Shown here: one piece after another, positions 10,957 to 23,384 of the stretch
Layout of the letters: the number at the start of each line of letters is the position of its first letter
Numbering within the stretch: position 1 is the stretch's first letter
Source of the DNA: Lasiodiplodia sp. COLG20
Taxonomy: Eukaryota; Ascomycota; Dothideomycetes; Botryosphaeriales; Botryosphaeriaceae
Assembly (NCBI GenBank): GCA_009801085.1
Contig: VNWV01000036.1
Span: 50,715 to 114,714, forward strand
Length of the DNA stretch: 64,000 nucleotides
Direction of reading: 5' to 3'
Position numbers and translations under genes: made by a program
The notes under the pieces: model-generated
What the model was told of the DNA's origin: nothing
Database searches by the model: none
Seen by the model: only the letters and a program-made list of their open reading frames with translations

Positions 10957-11985
10957 TCAACCCTCTCTGGCATAGAACTCGCGCATCTCCTGCAAAGTTC
11001 CGTACCACATCATCCTCAGCTTCTCGGGAGGACCGACCATGCCGAATTTCTCATGGAGGGTTACGACGCCGGCGTCGAGGTCCCTCTCGCTGGGCCACGT
11101 CGCGCTCCAGTGGGGATCCAACTCGCACCAGGGCATGACGCCGTTGGGGCGGAAGACGTAGTTGAGCAAGCTCTGCTCCATCGTGTGGGGATCGAAGCGG
11201 CGGTAGCGGCGGGTGACGCTGATGAGCAGGTTGAAGAGCTCGTGCGAGGGCGCGGCGATCCAGAAGCCGGCGCTGAAGCGCTCGGTGCGCAGCGGCGGGA
11301 AGGGGTGGTCGCGCTCGCCGCCGAAGGCATTGTCGGAGCGCGCGCAGAAGACGTAGCGCGCGGGCACGGGCGCCTCGTCGGCCTTGATCTGGGAGATCAA
11401 GTCGAGCTTGGAGGGCGTCGGGTGGACGACGTATTGCTCGCCGAAGATGGGGTCGACGGGGCGCGTGAGCAGTGTGTCGGCGTCCATGAAGAGCACGCGC
11501 GAGTACTGCGTCATCTCCAACAGGCGTAGCTTCGTGAACTGGTCCTTCCAGCGCTTGACGCCCGTCGAGATCCACCAGCTAAGCGGCACATCCTCCGCGC
11601 GGATGACGATTGCACCGTCCCGGGTGAGCTGGTCGACTTTGTACTGGGCCAGCTCAGAAGTAACCAGGATAATGAAATCAATCGACGGATTCCGGATGCG
11701 TGTTTGCTCTGCATGCAACAGTTGATAAGTCAGAACCCGGGTGGCGGCATAGTAGTAATCCGTGCCCTCTGGGTCTCGCGGGTCCGTGCTCGGGTTCTCG
11801 CTCAGAAATGTAGCAATTGCGAATCTTGATGATTGGGAAACATCGTCCAATCGTCCGTACGACGGATCAATGACCGGAGAAGTCCAAGGGCGACGCAAAA
11901 AGAGCCATAGGAGAACGAAGATCACAAAACCCGTGGCAAAGTAGTTCCGGCGCCAAAAGAGGCCGGGAGGACGATTGGAGGGCAT
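10957..11985 (-). CDS. GT8-type glycosyltransferase, Golgi membrane
   Basis: A single-exon type II membrane protein of 342 residues. A short cytosolic tail is followed by one membrane anchor (residues about 15-30) and a lumenal catalytic domain. The metal-binding DxD motif is MDADTL with aspartates 168 and 170, preceded by a strand YSRVLFM as in glycogenin-like GT8 enzymes; FCARSDNAFGGERD and the SAGFW motif also fit. Related fungal enzymes transfer glucose or N-acetylglucosamine to glycans; donor and acceptor are unknown here. The gene is very GC rich at third positions, so the opposite strand is open for long stretches. Confidence 0.88.
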   Translation of the reverse strand: MPSNRPPGLFWRRNYFATGFVIFVLLWLFLRRPWTSPVIDPSYGRLDDVSQSSRFAIATFLSENPSTDPRDPEGTDYYYAATRVLTYQLLHAEQTRIRNPSIDFIILVTSELAQYKVDQLTRDGAIVIRAEDVPLSWWISTGVKRWKDQFTKLRLLEMTQYSRVLFMDADTLLTRPVDPIFGEQYVVHPTPSKLDLISQIKADEAPVPARYVFCARSDNAFGGERDHPFPPLRTERFSAGFWIAAPSHELFNLLISVTRRYRRFDPHTMEQSLLNYVFRPNGVMPWCELDPHWSATWPSERDLDAGVVTLHEKFGMVGPPEKLRMMWYGTLQEMREFYAREG

Positions 11986-13353
11986 ATCTGGCCGCGTCTG
12001 ATGGCAACGGCGTGCTGGTAGCCCCGGAAGCTCAATTCATTTGGTGTTGGGTGTGTTTAAGGAGAGAGATTGGAAACAAGTCAGGAAATGTCGGCCCGAG
12101 TGTGCCAAGCAGCTCCGTGCTCTGGCACTTCCTCGAGCTCGCATTAGCCGAAGGAAGGTGGTTTTTGGCGTCCGCCAGACTGGAGTCCTGGGGAAGGAGG
12201 TGGCAGAATACAAGCAGGAGCATCCCGACAAAGTTCGGTTGCGTTACCTTTGGGTCAATTCAAGCAGAAAGCAAGAGACAATTTTCTAAGGCAACAGCTG
12301 AATATTGGCTCACCAAGAACATATTTGTACAATTGGAACCTTGGTACCTCTGTTATTCAAAGATTTGTGTACATGGTGGTGCTGTTTGGGAGACGAGAGG
12401 TACTAATTACCCATTTGTTTTGCCTGTAGCGGAAACGTTTGGACAGGGGCACCCCGGAATCAGGGCCGGCCACCCTCTACGGTGAGGCAGCACACGGGGG
12501 AAGTGGAGCATGATAATCAGCATGCAGCTCAATACAACGGCTCTGTGGAAGTTGGAGAGGGCATTTTGGGGGCGACTAGTGTTGATAAGGCGCGTACTTT
12601 GAATGATTTGAGCGCTGCAGTCATATAGGAGGTCAGCATGGTGCTATGCCGCCATCGGGCCTACTGCTCTAGAAAGTTCGATTCAGTCAGCTTGATGCCT
12701 CCGCCTTCGGTACAAGGGGCGATGCCGGCGCTTCCGCAGCAGTGGCCGATGGTAAGCAGACGAATCTCGAGGCAGTGGTGTATAGTAGTCGGTCTTGAGG
12801 TCGTGGAGTGGCGGCGTTCTCGACCTCTATTTGTGAGAAGACCTTTCGATTGCAATCGGCTTGTGTCAGCCATGCTGACTCGGGAAGGCCATCTTTCGAG
12901 TCTAGCGGCTCGGAACTTCGGGCAGTGTAGCATGTGGAGGCTCGCTGTCCAATCCGCGCACGTTGTGAGAGCCTGTTGTTTGCCCTGCGCGGGGCTTTTG
13001 ACATGTGCTGCCGCTGCCGTGCGACCAGGTCGCTGTGTTCAATGGTGAAACAGACACCACGGAGCCAGGACCGGCGCATCGAATGCGAAGGCGTCTCCAT
13101 CACAGCGGATGTACTCTGGGCCGGACATGGTGGTGAGGCGAGATGGAGCGATGGCGAGCTCGAGCTCCGGCCAACCACGTCATGCGCGGGGCAGGGTGAT
13201 TCCAAATCGCCGCGGCCGAGCTAGGAAGCTGCTGCCCCTCCAAGGTGTTCAAATCCGCAGCCGCCGCACACCTCAGTCCTCTTCTGCTCAAATCCTGTCC
13301 ACAGCTCCACGCCCGCTACCCAGCTTCATCCTCTCTGTCCTCAATTGACTACA
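11986..13353. other. long spacer before the peroxiredoxin gene
   Basis: The longest frame (172 codons, minus, 12687-13205) is Ser/Arg/Pro rich and has no family resemblance. The segment before 13354 is pyrimidine rich, as expected for a strong fungal promoter and leader. Confidence 0.5.
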
Positions 13354-14189
13354 ATGGCTCCTCTCAAGGTCGGCGACAAGTTCCCCGAGGGTGTCAAGTT
13401 CACGTATGTCGGTCCTTGCCTTTGCTCTCTCAACAATGCAACCTAGACAAGCTCAGGGCTACGGAAAAGAAGATGCACAGGTGCACAAGAGCTAATATCT
13501 TACAGCTGGGCTCCCATCCTCGAGGAGGACCCCACCGTGTGCGGTCGCCCCCAGGACTTCGATGCCAACAAGGAGTTCGCCGGCAAGAAGGTCGTCCTTG
13601 TCAGCGTTCCCGGTATGTGGCCCTTACAAGTCTATCCATATTCCTCATCCAATACATCCTCTTCTCCACCCGTAATCCCAGCTGACGCCGCCGATTCAGG
13701 CGCTTTCACTCCCGGTTGCCAGGCCTTCCACGTCCCTCCTTACATTCAGAAGCTCGATGAGCTGAAGGCCAAGGGTGTTGATGCTGTTGCTATCATTGCC
13801 TTCAACGACGCTTTCGTCATGAACGCATGGGGCAAGGTTAACAAGGCTAAGGAGCCCATCGTAAGTCCGTCCCTTGCGGATCACCAGACTCGTAATTAAC
13901 AGATAATGTCAGTACTTCCTCAGCGACGACAAGACCAAGTTCTCTCAGAACTTCGCTTGGCAGGCCGGTGTTGGTGACCGCAATGGCCGCTGGGCCATGG
14001 TCATCGAGAAGGATGGCACCATCTCGTACTCTGAGAATGAGCCCAACCCCAGCCAGGTCACGGTGAGTACCGCCCATGCATCTTTCACACGACGGCCGAA
14101 TTATGCACATAATGGCCTCGTCGAGAGAAAAGCACTAACCCGCATTGTCCCAGGTTTCGGGTGCCGACGCTATCCTTGCGAAGTTGTAG
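13354..14189 (+). CDS. peroxiredoxin 5 type (PMP20/Asp f 3-like)
   Basis: A thiol peroxidase reducing hydrogen and alkyl peroxides, 167 residues from five exons (13354-13403, 13506-13612, 13700-13860, 13913-14062, 14154-14189). The peroxidatic cysteine is Cys59 in PGAFTPGCQ, where the family has P-x3-T-x2-C; the downstream Tyr and the motif [19 protein letters not shown] follow. Cys29 is the only other cysteine. The final exon of 12 codons ends in AKL, which matches the type 1 peroxisome targeting signal (S/A/C-K/R/H-L). That fits the PMP20 branch and suggests a peroxisomal protein; it may also be cytosolic. Proteins of this family are known fungal allergens. Confidence 0.93.
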
Positions 14190-14955
14190 GTTGTCGAGGG
14201 GTCAGGATAACATCATGTGGCTCAAAAGCGGCACCATGATCGTCTGATGTAAACGAAGTTTACCATACATGATACCTAGCTTACGCCGAAACGGACCCAA
14301 ATGACAGGCCATACAAGGTCGCAATGCACATATTTGAAAGCTGGAAGGCTAGACATGTTGCATCAAAAGTGAGACACTGACAAATCCAAGTGAAATATGT
14401 CATGCATAACGGGCCATGACGAAATTCCGAAAAACGGCGCAAGGAAAGTAAAGCTGCAAAACATCTCGCCGTGCAGCCAGAAAGGAACGATAGCCCTTCT
14501 GTTCGTATGTCACAAGAGCTCCTCGGATCACGACTTGCGAGGCCATGCGTCACGGTTGAGCAAACAATGACTTCGCTAGAAGAATAGCATTGTCTTCCTT
14601 GAGTCCCTGTTGAACAACAGTAGAGGTGGCCTTTCAAGGCATGTAGCGTCACAAACGAACCGCTTCTTTCAGGCGAAATCCAGAGCAGCAGATACAGGAC
14701 GAATCGTGCGTCTCCCGCGCTTAAAAAGGCATACACTGAAGATGCCAGACGTCCGCAACACGCATGTGAGGGGGTGCTGTGGACGAGAAGCGCGGTTGAA
14801 GAAGAGAAGAACGATTTCCGCGCGACGCGGGAATTTTTGCGCGTCTCGGTTAGTCAGCGCGCTAGCGCGACTCGACCGCCCATTGATGCTTGTGACCTTC
14901 CCTTGTGAACATCTCCGTCTTCCACCGCTCTACCGCCGAGCAACCTTCTGTCGCA
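14190..14955. other. spacer, 3' flank of peroxiredoxin and promoter of mrs6
   Basis: No supported gene. A GCGCGTCTCGG / GCGCGCTAGCGCG-rich block lies at about 14818-14870, close upstream of mrs6. Confidence 0.45.
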
Positions 14956-16870
14956 ATGGAGAGCCTCAGTGAGACCCGCTGGGATGTGCTCATCGCCGGC
15001 ACTGGCGTCGAGCAGTCCCTCCTTGCATTGTAGGTTTTCCACCACCTGCCACGTCCCTCCAAGCTATGCAAATTCTGACTGACGCAGCGCTTCTTGAAGG
15101 GCTCTGTCACGCTCCGATAAGAAGATTTTACACGTGGACAAGAACGATTTCTACGGAGGGCCTCAGGGAGCTTTCAGCTTACAAGAGGCAGATGCGTGGG
15201 CAAAGAAGGTCAACGAGGGTACGCTTCAAGGCAACAATCCGCGGTACGGTGGCATGACATGTTCTGACCTTCGTAGATGAGACAAAGTCGTCGCTGTTCC
15301 GTCATGCCTCCATAACCCAGCCCGCGCCAGCCGACTCGGATGCAGAGGGACCCAAGCTTGGCATCTCGAGGTCGTACAGTCTCGCGCTGGCGCCGCAGCT
15401 GTTGTATAGCCGCTCTGCCATACTTCCGGTGCTGGTATCGTCGAAAGTCTACCGGCAGGTTGAGTTTCTGGCAGTGGGCAGTTGGTGGGTATACTCTTCG
15501 GATACTGGGCCTCAGACGGAGTCGGAACAATCTGAAGAGAGTCGGTCTACTGGGCGTTTGACCAAGGTTCCAAGCGGCCGCGAAGACATCTTCTCCGATG
15601 AGAGCATCGACTTCAAGGCGAAAAGACTTTTGATGAAGTTCCTGCGCTTCGTCGGCGACTACGAGAATCAGGAGGAAGTCTGGCTGGATTATCGCCAGTT
15701 GTCCTTCTCCGACTTCCTTTCGGATCACTTCAAGATTCCCAAAGACATGCACGGACCGTTACTGGCGTTAACGCTGTCTCTGGAAACTCCCGACAAGACT
15801 ACAACCGAGTATGCGCTGCCGCGGATCGCGAATCATCTTCGGTCGATTGGCGTGTTCGGCCCGGGCTTTGCCTGTGTCATTCCGAAGTGGGGCGGCCTTG
15901 CAGAAATTTCTCAAGTCGCTTGTCGCGCTCAAGCCGTCGGCGGTGGTATTTATGTCCTTGGACAGGGCGTCACCAGCGTTAATACGGACCCGAGCTCTTC
16001 CACTGATGCCAATGAGGACGGTTCTCAAGGCAGAGTTTCAGCATTGTTGACAGAGGGCGACAACATCTCCACGAGATGGATTGTTGGTTCAGATGACGAC
16101 CTCCCGTCTCACGTAGAGTCTCCATCTACTGGGACTGTTGCCTGCTCGAGGAGTATCTCGATTGTATCGTCTGCTCTGCGACAACTCTTTCCTCCACTGG
16201 CTGAAGGTGCCCCTGCCCCTGCCGGTGCAGTAGTGTCCTTCCCTACTGGCAGCCTGAACGTGGATGGTAGTACTGAGCACCCGCCAGTGTACGTCTTTGT
16301 TCACTCGAGCGACACTGGCGAGTGCCCAGCCGGTCAAAGTAAGTTTTTCCAATTAATTTCCCCTCTTTCACCAAGACCAAAAAGCGCATATGATGAACAA
16401 CCGAAAAACTTATCTACATTGTCTGCAATTTCATTGAAGATAATAATCTATCACACCCTGACATTGGTTCCATCCTACACAATGCTGTTCCATCGCTTCC
16501 TGTCAGCACAAAGCTAACAAAGCTCTCAGGTGTCCTCTACGCTTTCACTTCTCCTACTGGCGAACAGGGTGTCAATATCCTCAACGCCGCAGTCGCCGCT
16601 CTTCTCCAGAGCGTTAACGAAGAAACGACGCCCAAGATCTTGTGGTCTATGCATTACGAACAGCACTTCCGCAGCAACAGAGACGCGCCTGCTACGACCC
16701 ATGAAAGCGTATTAGCATTCCCTCCTCCCTCGCTAGAACTCAAGTTCGATGACTCCATGCTGGATTACGTCCGCACCATGTGGGAGAAGATCATGGGTGA
16801 GGACGCTGAACCGGACTTCTTCATGAAATTCGAGGACAGGGAGGCGATAGATGATGAAGATTACGAATGA
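14956..16870 (+). CDS. mrs6: Rab escort protein (GDI superfamily)
   Basis: Presents newly made Rab/Ypt GTPases to geranylgeranyl transferase II and delivers them to membranes. The protein has 531 residues from exons 14956-15029, 15100-15218, 15277-16338 and 16530-16870. The N-terminus is the FAD-like nucleotide fold of GDI/REP: DVLIAGTGVEQSLLALALSR, then VDKNDFYGG. The sequence-conserved region continues with RSYSLALAPQLLYSRS and FLAVGSWWVY, and the second conserved box reads YALPRIANHLRSIGVFGPG. The acidic C-terminus (MKFEDREAIDDEDYE) is usual in fungal REPs. The large central insert versus RabGDI supports REP over GDI. The third intron (191 nt) is long and AT rich. Confidence 0.92.
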
Positions 16871-17438
16871 TTTTGCATGATTCGGCATGGAAGCTTGCTT
16901 CTCGATGTTGACGTCGGTTCGGACTTTTGATGACTTGAGCGTAGCTTGATTGTAGATACGTAGCTGAATGAAATAACGTCAATACACCTTTGAGTCTTGA
17001 TGTGCGTGGTAATAGATACTGTCCCTCTAATAAAGAGGCTAAGATCTCTTGCTGGGTTGGAGAATGTGGAGTGTAATGTATCAGCTCGGAGGACGGCTGG
17101 CAACTCTAAAATGGAGTCTACTAGAAGATTAGCTACCGCCAGTTGCATAGTATTCTGATATCCCTGGGGACTAAAACCATATCAATACGGGGTCACCATG
17201 TCCATCATCAAAATGTCGTGTCAATAGAACTATACATTCATCCGTTGCTTCATTCAATCGTGTAGTGACCAACTTTAATCATCCGTTCTATGTTTTCGCT
17301 CTAATTCCGGGTTCCGAAAAGGCTGAGACCAGACCAGACGGAAGGAAAAGCGACATCCACTCCAATTCCGTCCGCATTCAACAACGAACGACCCAAAAAT
17401 GAATGCAAAAATGTGCAAGACCAAGACCAAAACCCACC
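16871..17438. other. convergent 3' flanks
   Basis: AT-richer spacer between mrs6 and the ankyrin-BTB gene; no gene seen. Confidence 0.5.
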
Positions 17439-19464
17439 TCAAGCATCCAACTTGAGGCTGTCCAATAGCCTGTCGATCTTGCCGAGCAAAATCTGGTAGT
17501 TGATGGCGTCCTGCGCGAACTCGTCACCAGCAATCTCACCATCGAGCGTCCTGATGACTGAAGCATCAGAAGACAGCTTGAGGCCACCCATCTCTATCGT
17601 CGGTGCTGCCGCATCATCCGGCCCCTTCAAAACCCCTTCCTTGGTGCTCTGTGCGGCGGCAGCAGCAGCAGCAACAGCCTCTGGATCCAGTTCGCCCTCC
17701 TCATCCATCATTTCCTCGAGGCCGGAGTCCTCGAAACGCAGGCGGAAGCGCTCCGAGAGGTAGTAGCGGATGTCGTCGATGAGCTCGACGGTATCGGTCT
17801 CCTGTCTGGCCTTGACGCGGTTGGCGCTCTCGCGGACGAGCTCGGCGAACTCCGGGTCGTCGATGTAGCGCTCGAGGCGGTGGGCGATGTAGCGGGCGCC
17901 GAACTCCTCGAGGCGCTGCACGCGCGTGTCCCAACCGGCGCGGATGACGTCGTAGATGTCGAGAGGCTCCTCCTCCTCGTCGGCCGTCTCACCGCGTGGG
18001 TTCTCTGACTCGACGATGGACGCATTGCCGTTGCCGAGGGTGCTGATGATCTGCGCGGCGCGCACCTTGAGCTTCTCGAGCCAGAGCAGGTCGGCGGTGA
18101 AGAGGACGTCGATGGCGACGTCCAGAGGGAAGTCGGCGCGCTCGGTGTAGAGGAACTTCAGCACGATCTCGAGTACCCGCGGCGAGCAGTCGATCGGAAT
18201 GACTTGGAGATACGGCGTCTCCTGCGCTTCCCGGAAGCCTGAGCTGAACATAGTTTGGAAGAACTCGGATCGGATGAGCATCGCGCGGTGGACTGGGTAG
18301 AGTACGGACTTGCGTGGGTTCCGCTGTCGTGAAGGTGAGCGCGACCGCGCAATTGGACCGATTGGGATGCCATTGAGAGGACCGAGAGTGTTGCGAACTC
18401 TAGGTGCATCGGAGTCTGGAGTGGAGGGAGTTGGGGTAACGTCGTCCTCTTCATCCTCGTAATCCTCATCAGCGCGTAGGAGGACATCCGCGAATATGCG
18501 GTTGTCTCGATCCCACTTTACGCTATCTGCCTTTGCAGTATCAAGGACGATCTTGTGCTTTAGCACATGGTCTTTGAACCAACTTTCCATTTGATCCCTC
18601 CCCCTGTGGACCTCATCCTGCCGCCGCTGACGAGCTAACCGGCGGTCGTTGCTCTCAAGAACTTGTTGGAAAAGATGCTCGATTTGGAGCTTCTTGCCCA
18701 GCTTGTCGATGCCCGTCAGAATGATTTGCTCTTCCTCCCCATCCCCGAAATCCGCATTAATATCTGCAAAATATAGATATCGAATCACTGTTTCCAGAGA
18801 TTGTGGAGCAATTTTCTCTGACGTGAAGTTTGTTGTTTTCGTTTCGGGAGCGTCGGCAAGCTTTTTCGCAAAGTACGGGGATCTCGCCGCGAGAATAAAC
18901 TTGTGTAAAGGCAATGCTCTGTCGGCGGTGACGACTGTAATATCCGAAGTATTCGGCGATTCTCTTGTGAGAAGAGAGGCGAGGTGGGCGGCAAACGGCT
19001 GGAGCGGGTCGGTAGATTTGGAGTAGTCGTAGGAAAGAAGAAGGTTACGAATGCGGTCGTTCAAGGCGTTGTACAGGCATCGTTCGCCTTGGAATGTATC
19101 GCGTTCGCAAAGGGCGCCGGATTCAAGAAGATGCTGCACGACTTCGTAGTGGCCGCATAGACTAGCCTGAGACAGTCAGTCAACATATCAATGGAAAAAC
19201 GTAGACATGCGGGGTAATGTGGCAAGCAAGCGGCAGGCATACTAGAATCAAAGGCGTGTAATCGAACTGATCTCTGGCATTGATGTTTACACCCTTGGAA
19301 AGCTGCTCCTGGCAGAGCTTCAGGTCTCCGCGGCGACAGGCATCGCACAGCCGACGGAAGTCGTCGCTCGTATCGAGGGGATTGTCCTCCTTCAGCTGCC
19401 CGGCGCGGATGGCCTTGTTCTCCTCGTGAAGAGCGGCTTCAAGCTCGTGCTTCGGGACGACCAT
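17439..19464 (-). CDS. ankyrin repeat and double BTB/POZ protein
   Basis: A 649-residue protein from exons 19243-19464 and 17439-19166 (76-nt intron, phase 0). Residues about 35-110 form ankyrin units (DFRRLCDACRRGDLKLCQEQL, then FDYTPLILASLCGHYEVVQ). Two BTB domains follow: the first has ITVVTADRALPLHKFILAAR, the second YPVHRAMLIRSEFFQTMF with an acidic, Ser-rich linker between them. The order ankyrin-BTB-BTB is that of the fungal family related to yeast YIL001W and fission yeast Btb3, which act as Cullin-3 substrate adaptors in fission yeast. An alanine run near the C-terminus is low complexity. Start chosen at MVVPKHELEAALHEEN; upstream sequence has no better methionine. Confidence 0.87.
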
Positions 19465-20084
19465 TCTGACGGAATATTTCTGGCGACAGAAAATGGAGAT
19501 GGAGGTGCTGTGGAAGCAAGGGTGGCGTACCGCATCTCGGGCGATTCACGAGCGATGACATAATCCAGAACAGCGCAACGGCGCGTGGTCGAGTGGCCGC
19601 TGTGCCTGGCAGTTTGTGTCGCGGCGATCAATGCGGGCGGCAGCAAAGCAGAAGTGAATTGTAGGGGAGCGGACGTGGCATGCGGGCGCCGTGCATCGTG
19701 GCGCATCTGCTGTGCTTTTCGCCGCAGCAGTCACGGCAGGCACATTGAGCTTCCAGACGCTCGATTTTCGGCAGCCCCGCCAGAGTACCTGTAACAGGGC
19801 CCTCTTGGCGCTGGGTGGAGGCCGCCGATGACGCACGGCTGCGCGCTAGTGATGGATGAGACGCAAGCGCCGACCACGTGACCCGCTGCCCCGGCGACCG
19901 TGTTTACAAGCGGCCATTTTGCATCCGAGCTGCGCCCAGCTACTACTACCCTCTGCAACGCCCGGGTCCCAACTCTACCACTCTACCATCACCACCCCCA
20001 CGACAGCATGTTTTGAGCAGCATCGACGCATCTTCTCCGTCTTCTTCTAACCGATACCCAGCAGCAATACCCACCCTCACCACC
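19465..20084. promoter_or_regulatory. divergent promoter region, ankyrin-BTB gene and nimA
   Basis: A 620-bp GC-rich spacer between divergent start codons. The part just before nimA is C-rich with CACCACC/CCATCACC repeats, like many fungal leaders. Confidence 0.45.
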
Positions 20085-22507
20085 ATGTCTGACGACGAGA
20101 AGTACGATGTGCTCGAAAAGATCGGTACGTCGCATGGAATGCTTCCACCCCTTCGATCCAATTGCTGATCCACTGCAGGCCAGGGCTCTTTTGGCATCAT
20201 CCGAAAGGTCAGGAGACGGTCAGATGGCTATGTGAGTTCCCCATTGCGATTGCCCTGCCCAATCGCATTGCTGACCTGTCGCCGTAGGTCCTCTGTCGCA
20301 AGGAGATTAGCTATTCGAAGATGTCGCAGAAGGAGAGGGAGCAGCTCCAGGCTGAGCTGTCCATCCTCAAGGAGCTTCGTCATCCCAACATTGTTCAGTA
20401 CATTGATCGCGTCCACCTGAAGACCTCGCACGACCTTCACGTCTACATGGAATACTGCGGCAATGGCGACCTGGGCGCCGTCATCAAGCGCCTCAAGAGC
20501 AAGCGCCAAGTCGCCGATGAGGAGTTTGTTTGGAGCATATTCTCGCAGCTGTGCGCCGCTCTCTACCGCTGCCACTACGGCCAGGATCCGCCCGACGCTG
20601 GCCGCAACGTCCTGGGCCTAGGCAACAACGCCATCCCTATCAAGGAGAAGCAGAGGCATATCACCATCCTTCACCGCGACCTCAAGCCCGAGAATGTTTT
20701 CCTCGGCGAGGATAACTCGGTCAAACTTGGCGATTTCGGTCTTTCCAAGATTATGCAGTCGCACGACTTTGCATCCACCTACGTTGGCACTCCTTACTAC
20801 ATGTCGCCCGAAATCTGCATGTCGGAGAAGTACACCGCTGCTTCCGATATCTGGGCATTAGGTTGCATCATTTACGAGCTTTGCGCTCAAAAACCCCCGT
20901 TCGATGCCAAGACGCATTTCGACCTCATCCAGAGGATCCGCCGTGGCATCTTCGACCCCATCCCTGATTGCTATTCCCCGGATCTGAAGAATGTTATTGC
21001 GACGTGTTTGAAGACCGACTACACTAAGCGGCCTGAGACGGCCCAGCTTCTCAACCTTCCAGTTGTGAAGCTGATGCGCAAGGAGCAGGAGGTTGTGCAG
21101 ATGGGTCAGTTGCTGAAGAAGGAGCGCGATGCGACAAGGTTGCTCGAAAAGGAACTCGGCGAGAAGATTGCTACGCTGGAAAAGGAAAAGGATGATATGC
21201 GGTTGTCCGTCGACAACCAGTTGCGTCGTGAGTGGGAGCTGAAGGCGCGCTTGGAGATCGACCGCCACATCAACACTGAATTAGACCGCCTCCGGAAGAA
21301 TTTCGAGGAGGAGGTCAACAAGCGCGTAGAAGAAGAGACCGAGCGCCGCATGCACGTATGGAAGCTGCAACAGAACGCAACAGCAATTCCCTCTTCTACG
21401 CCTGCGCTGGAGGCAGCTCGATCTATCAGCACACTTGGAGAGCCTTCAGAATTCCCGTCCCAAACAGACATCTCCTCTCTCTCCCTGGAGGAGTCGCCTC
21501 CTCGTCCTCTGAAGCCCAGAGCAGCCACTCCTGAGAAGAGACCCGCCAGGTCTGCATTCCAGCGCGCCCACACCACCGCCTTCAACGAGGTCGCAGCTTC
21601 GCCCATGGATATCCAGATGGCGGATCCCTCTCCTGTCTCCCTGGCCGGTCTCAGCTTGAGCCCTCGTCGTAACGCACTGAATGCTGAGCCCAAAACGCGC
21701 CGTAACATTTTCGCTGCCGCGGCCGAACGCAAGAACCTGTCCGACCCGGCTTCGCCTATCCGCTGTACAAGCCCTACCGCTGATGTTGAGGACGAGATGG
21801 AGGATGATGATCTTCCCGCGTTGCCTTCTCCGACGCGTCCCCGTAGCATCAACGGTGCACGCAAGAGCCCTGATAACGATCCGTTCAAGGTCCTTGCGGC
21901 GAACAACGCTCCCAACCCGGCTACCCAATTGTTTAGCCGCCGTAACTTGCTGGCCCGTAACGGCCCGGCGCCGAACCGTGGTCCCTCGGTGCCAAACCTC
22001 CGCGCGGGTGGTGCTGCCACTAACCGCCCTCGTCCGACTTCGACAGTCCCCATCGTCGCCACTTCTCCCGCTCGTAAGCGCACCAAGGTGCCCTCCGCTG
22101 GCGAAGTCTCGCCTATCCGCAAAAACAGCACCGGCAGCATGGACGTCAGCGACGCTGGCTTCGCGCGCGACACAACCTCGACTGCTCTGCGCAGCAAGAA
22201 GGGCGCCAACACGGCCGCTCTCCTCCGTCAGAAGACTGCCGCCGCCAACAACGCGAACATCGCCTCCAACCTGTCGGGCCGCACGTTGGTCGAGCTCGCC
22301 CAGGGCAAGGCGTCGACGGACCGCCGCAGCAGCAGCTCCAGCACCCTCACCATTGGTGAGCTGAGCGAGAACATGCCCGTTCGCAAGAACAGCAGTGCGC
22401 TTCTGGCGGCTGCCGCCCCGCAGTGGGATCCCGAGAGCGCCGACGCGCCCAGCCCGTTCATCAAGAGGAATACCGGCTTCAGGCTTGCCGTCGGTGGTCT
22501 GAGATAG
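20085..22507 (+). CDS. nimA: NIMA-type mitotic protein kinase
   Basis: A Ser/Thr kinase needed for mitotic entry in Aspergillus, 770 residues from exons 20085-20124, 20179-20231 and 20288-22507. The glycine loop GQGSFG is at residues 14-19, the catalytic lysine Lys36 in LCRKEI, the loop HRDLKPEN with Asp162 and the DFG at 180-182. The insert between RCHYG and HITILHRD is typical of fungal NIMA. GTPYYMSPE marks the activation segment end. A coiled coil of about 100 residues follows the kinase domain (KKERDATRLLEKELGEKI onwards), then a long basic, Ser/Pro-rich tail with several SP sites suited to Cdk phosphorylation and possible PEST-type turnover. The first two exons hold the glycine loop and are missed if only the long exon is annotated. 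Confidence 0.95.
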
Positions 22508-23384
22508 ATGGTACGGACACAGTCTTTACTTTCAGTCGACTTATTTGCCCCTCGCCGCAGGCAATTTAATGACGAACGCGGCGTCCAATCTCTACGATGA
22601 CTACTTTCCTTTGTCATTTTCTTATCACTCTTCTTTGACGCGTTTGAAAGAAGACGGGGAGCATATGACGGAGGCAGTGGATTGCTCCGGAAAGGAAGAG
22701 ACGAGGAGCGAAGAGATTTTGACAAAGTGGTGCCTTTTGGTTTTTCACTTTTGTTGGTTAAAGGCATAATGGGTCGGCGTTTTCTACTTACATTCTCGCC
22801 CCGAGCTGGAGATGTCGCTTGCAGGGCTTTGAGGTTATTGTTTCTTCTTCGGGTTCGTGGGATACTCTATCACAGAGTCTGGTCTCATTTTGGTAACGAA
22901 GTCATGGAATGGTCTGGGAGGCTCCTTGTGTGCAGTTGGATCTTCGGCACCGACCCTCCTTTTCGACTTTTATTTGTTCCGTCTTTACAGATGGATTGAG
23001 GCGTTGGTGGATACCATGGGGTAATGAGAAATGCGGGTGCAAATGGGTTTCCCGTCTTCTTTTTCTTTCGCTTTCCTAGAAATCTAGGGAGAGCTGGGTA
23101 AATTATTCTTCAGTGAGGAATGACATACTACTTCAAACTTCTTGTGCGATGATTCAAACGTCGACGTGATAGTTATGGTAGCTACAGGCATGTGGAGAAA
23201 TGGCCTTGATGTTTTGCCAGACATGTCCGAATCTACAAGCTATCCTCTCTTCGCATAAGATAGAAAGTTTGTGTACGTTTCCCCCCTTTTGGTCGTTTCA
23301 CGTCTGGTATAAGAAAAGACTAACAGTCGGCAAGATTCAAATTTCAGACTTTCCCATTGTTCAAGTGCATCAATACTTTTGTGT
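22508..23384. other. convergent 3' flanks of nimA and the MCT-like gene
   Basis: T-rich, without supported coding sequence. Confidence 0.5.

Noticed and set aside
12687..13205. 172-codon minus-strand frame
   Set aside because: Low complexity and no homologous pattern; upstream of the peroxiredoxin promoter.
21106..22212. 368-codon open frame on the minus strand
   Set aside because: Antisense to the C-terminal half of nimA; composition is that of a shadow frame.
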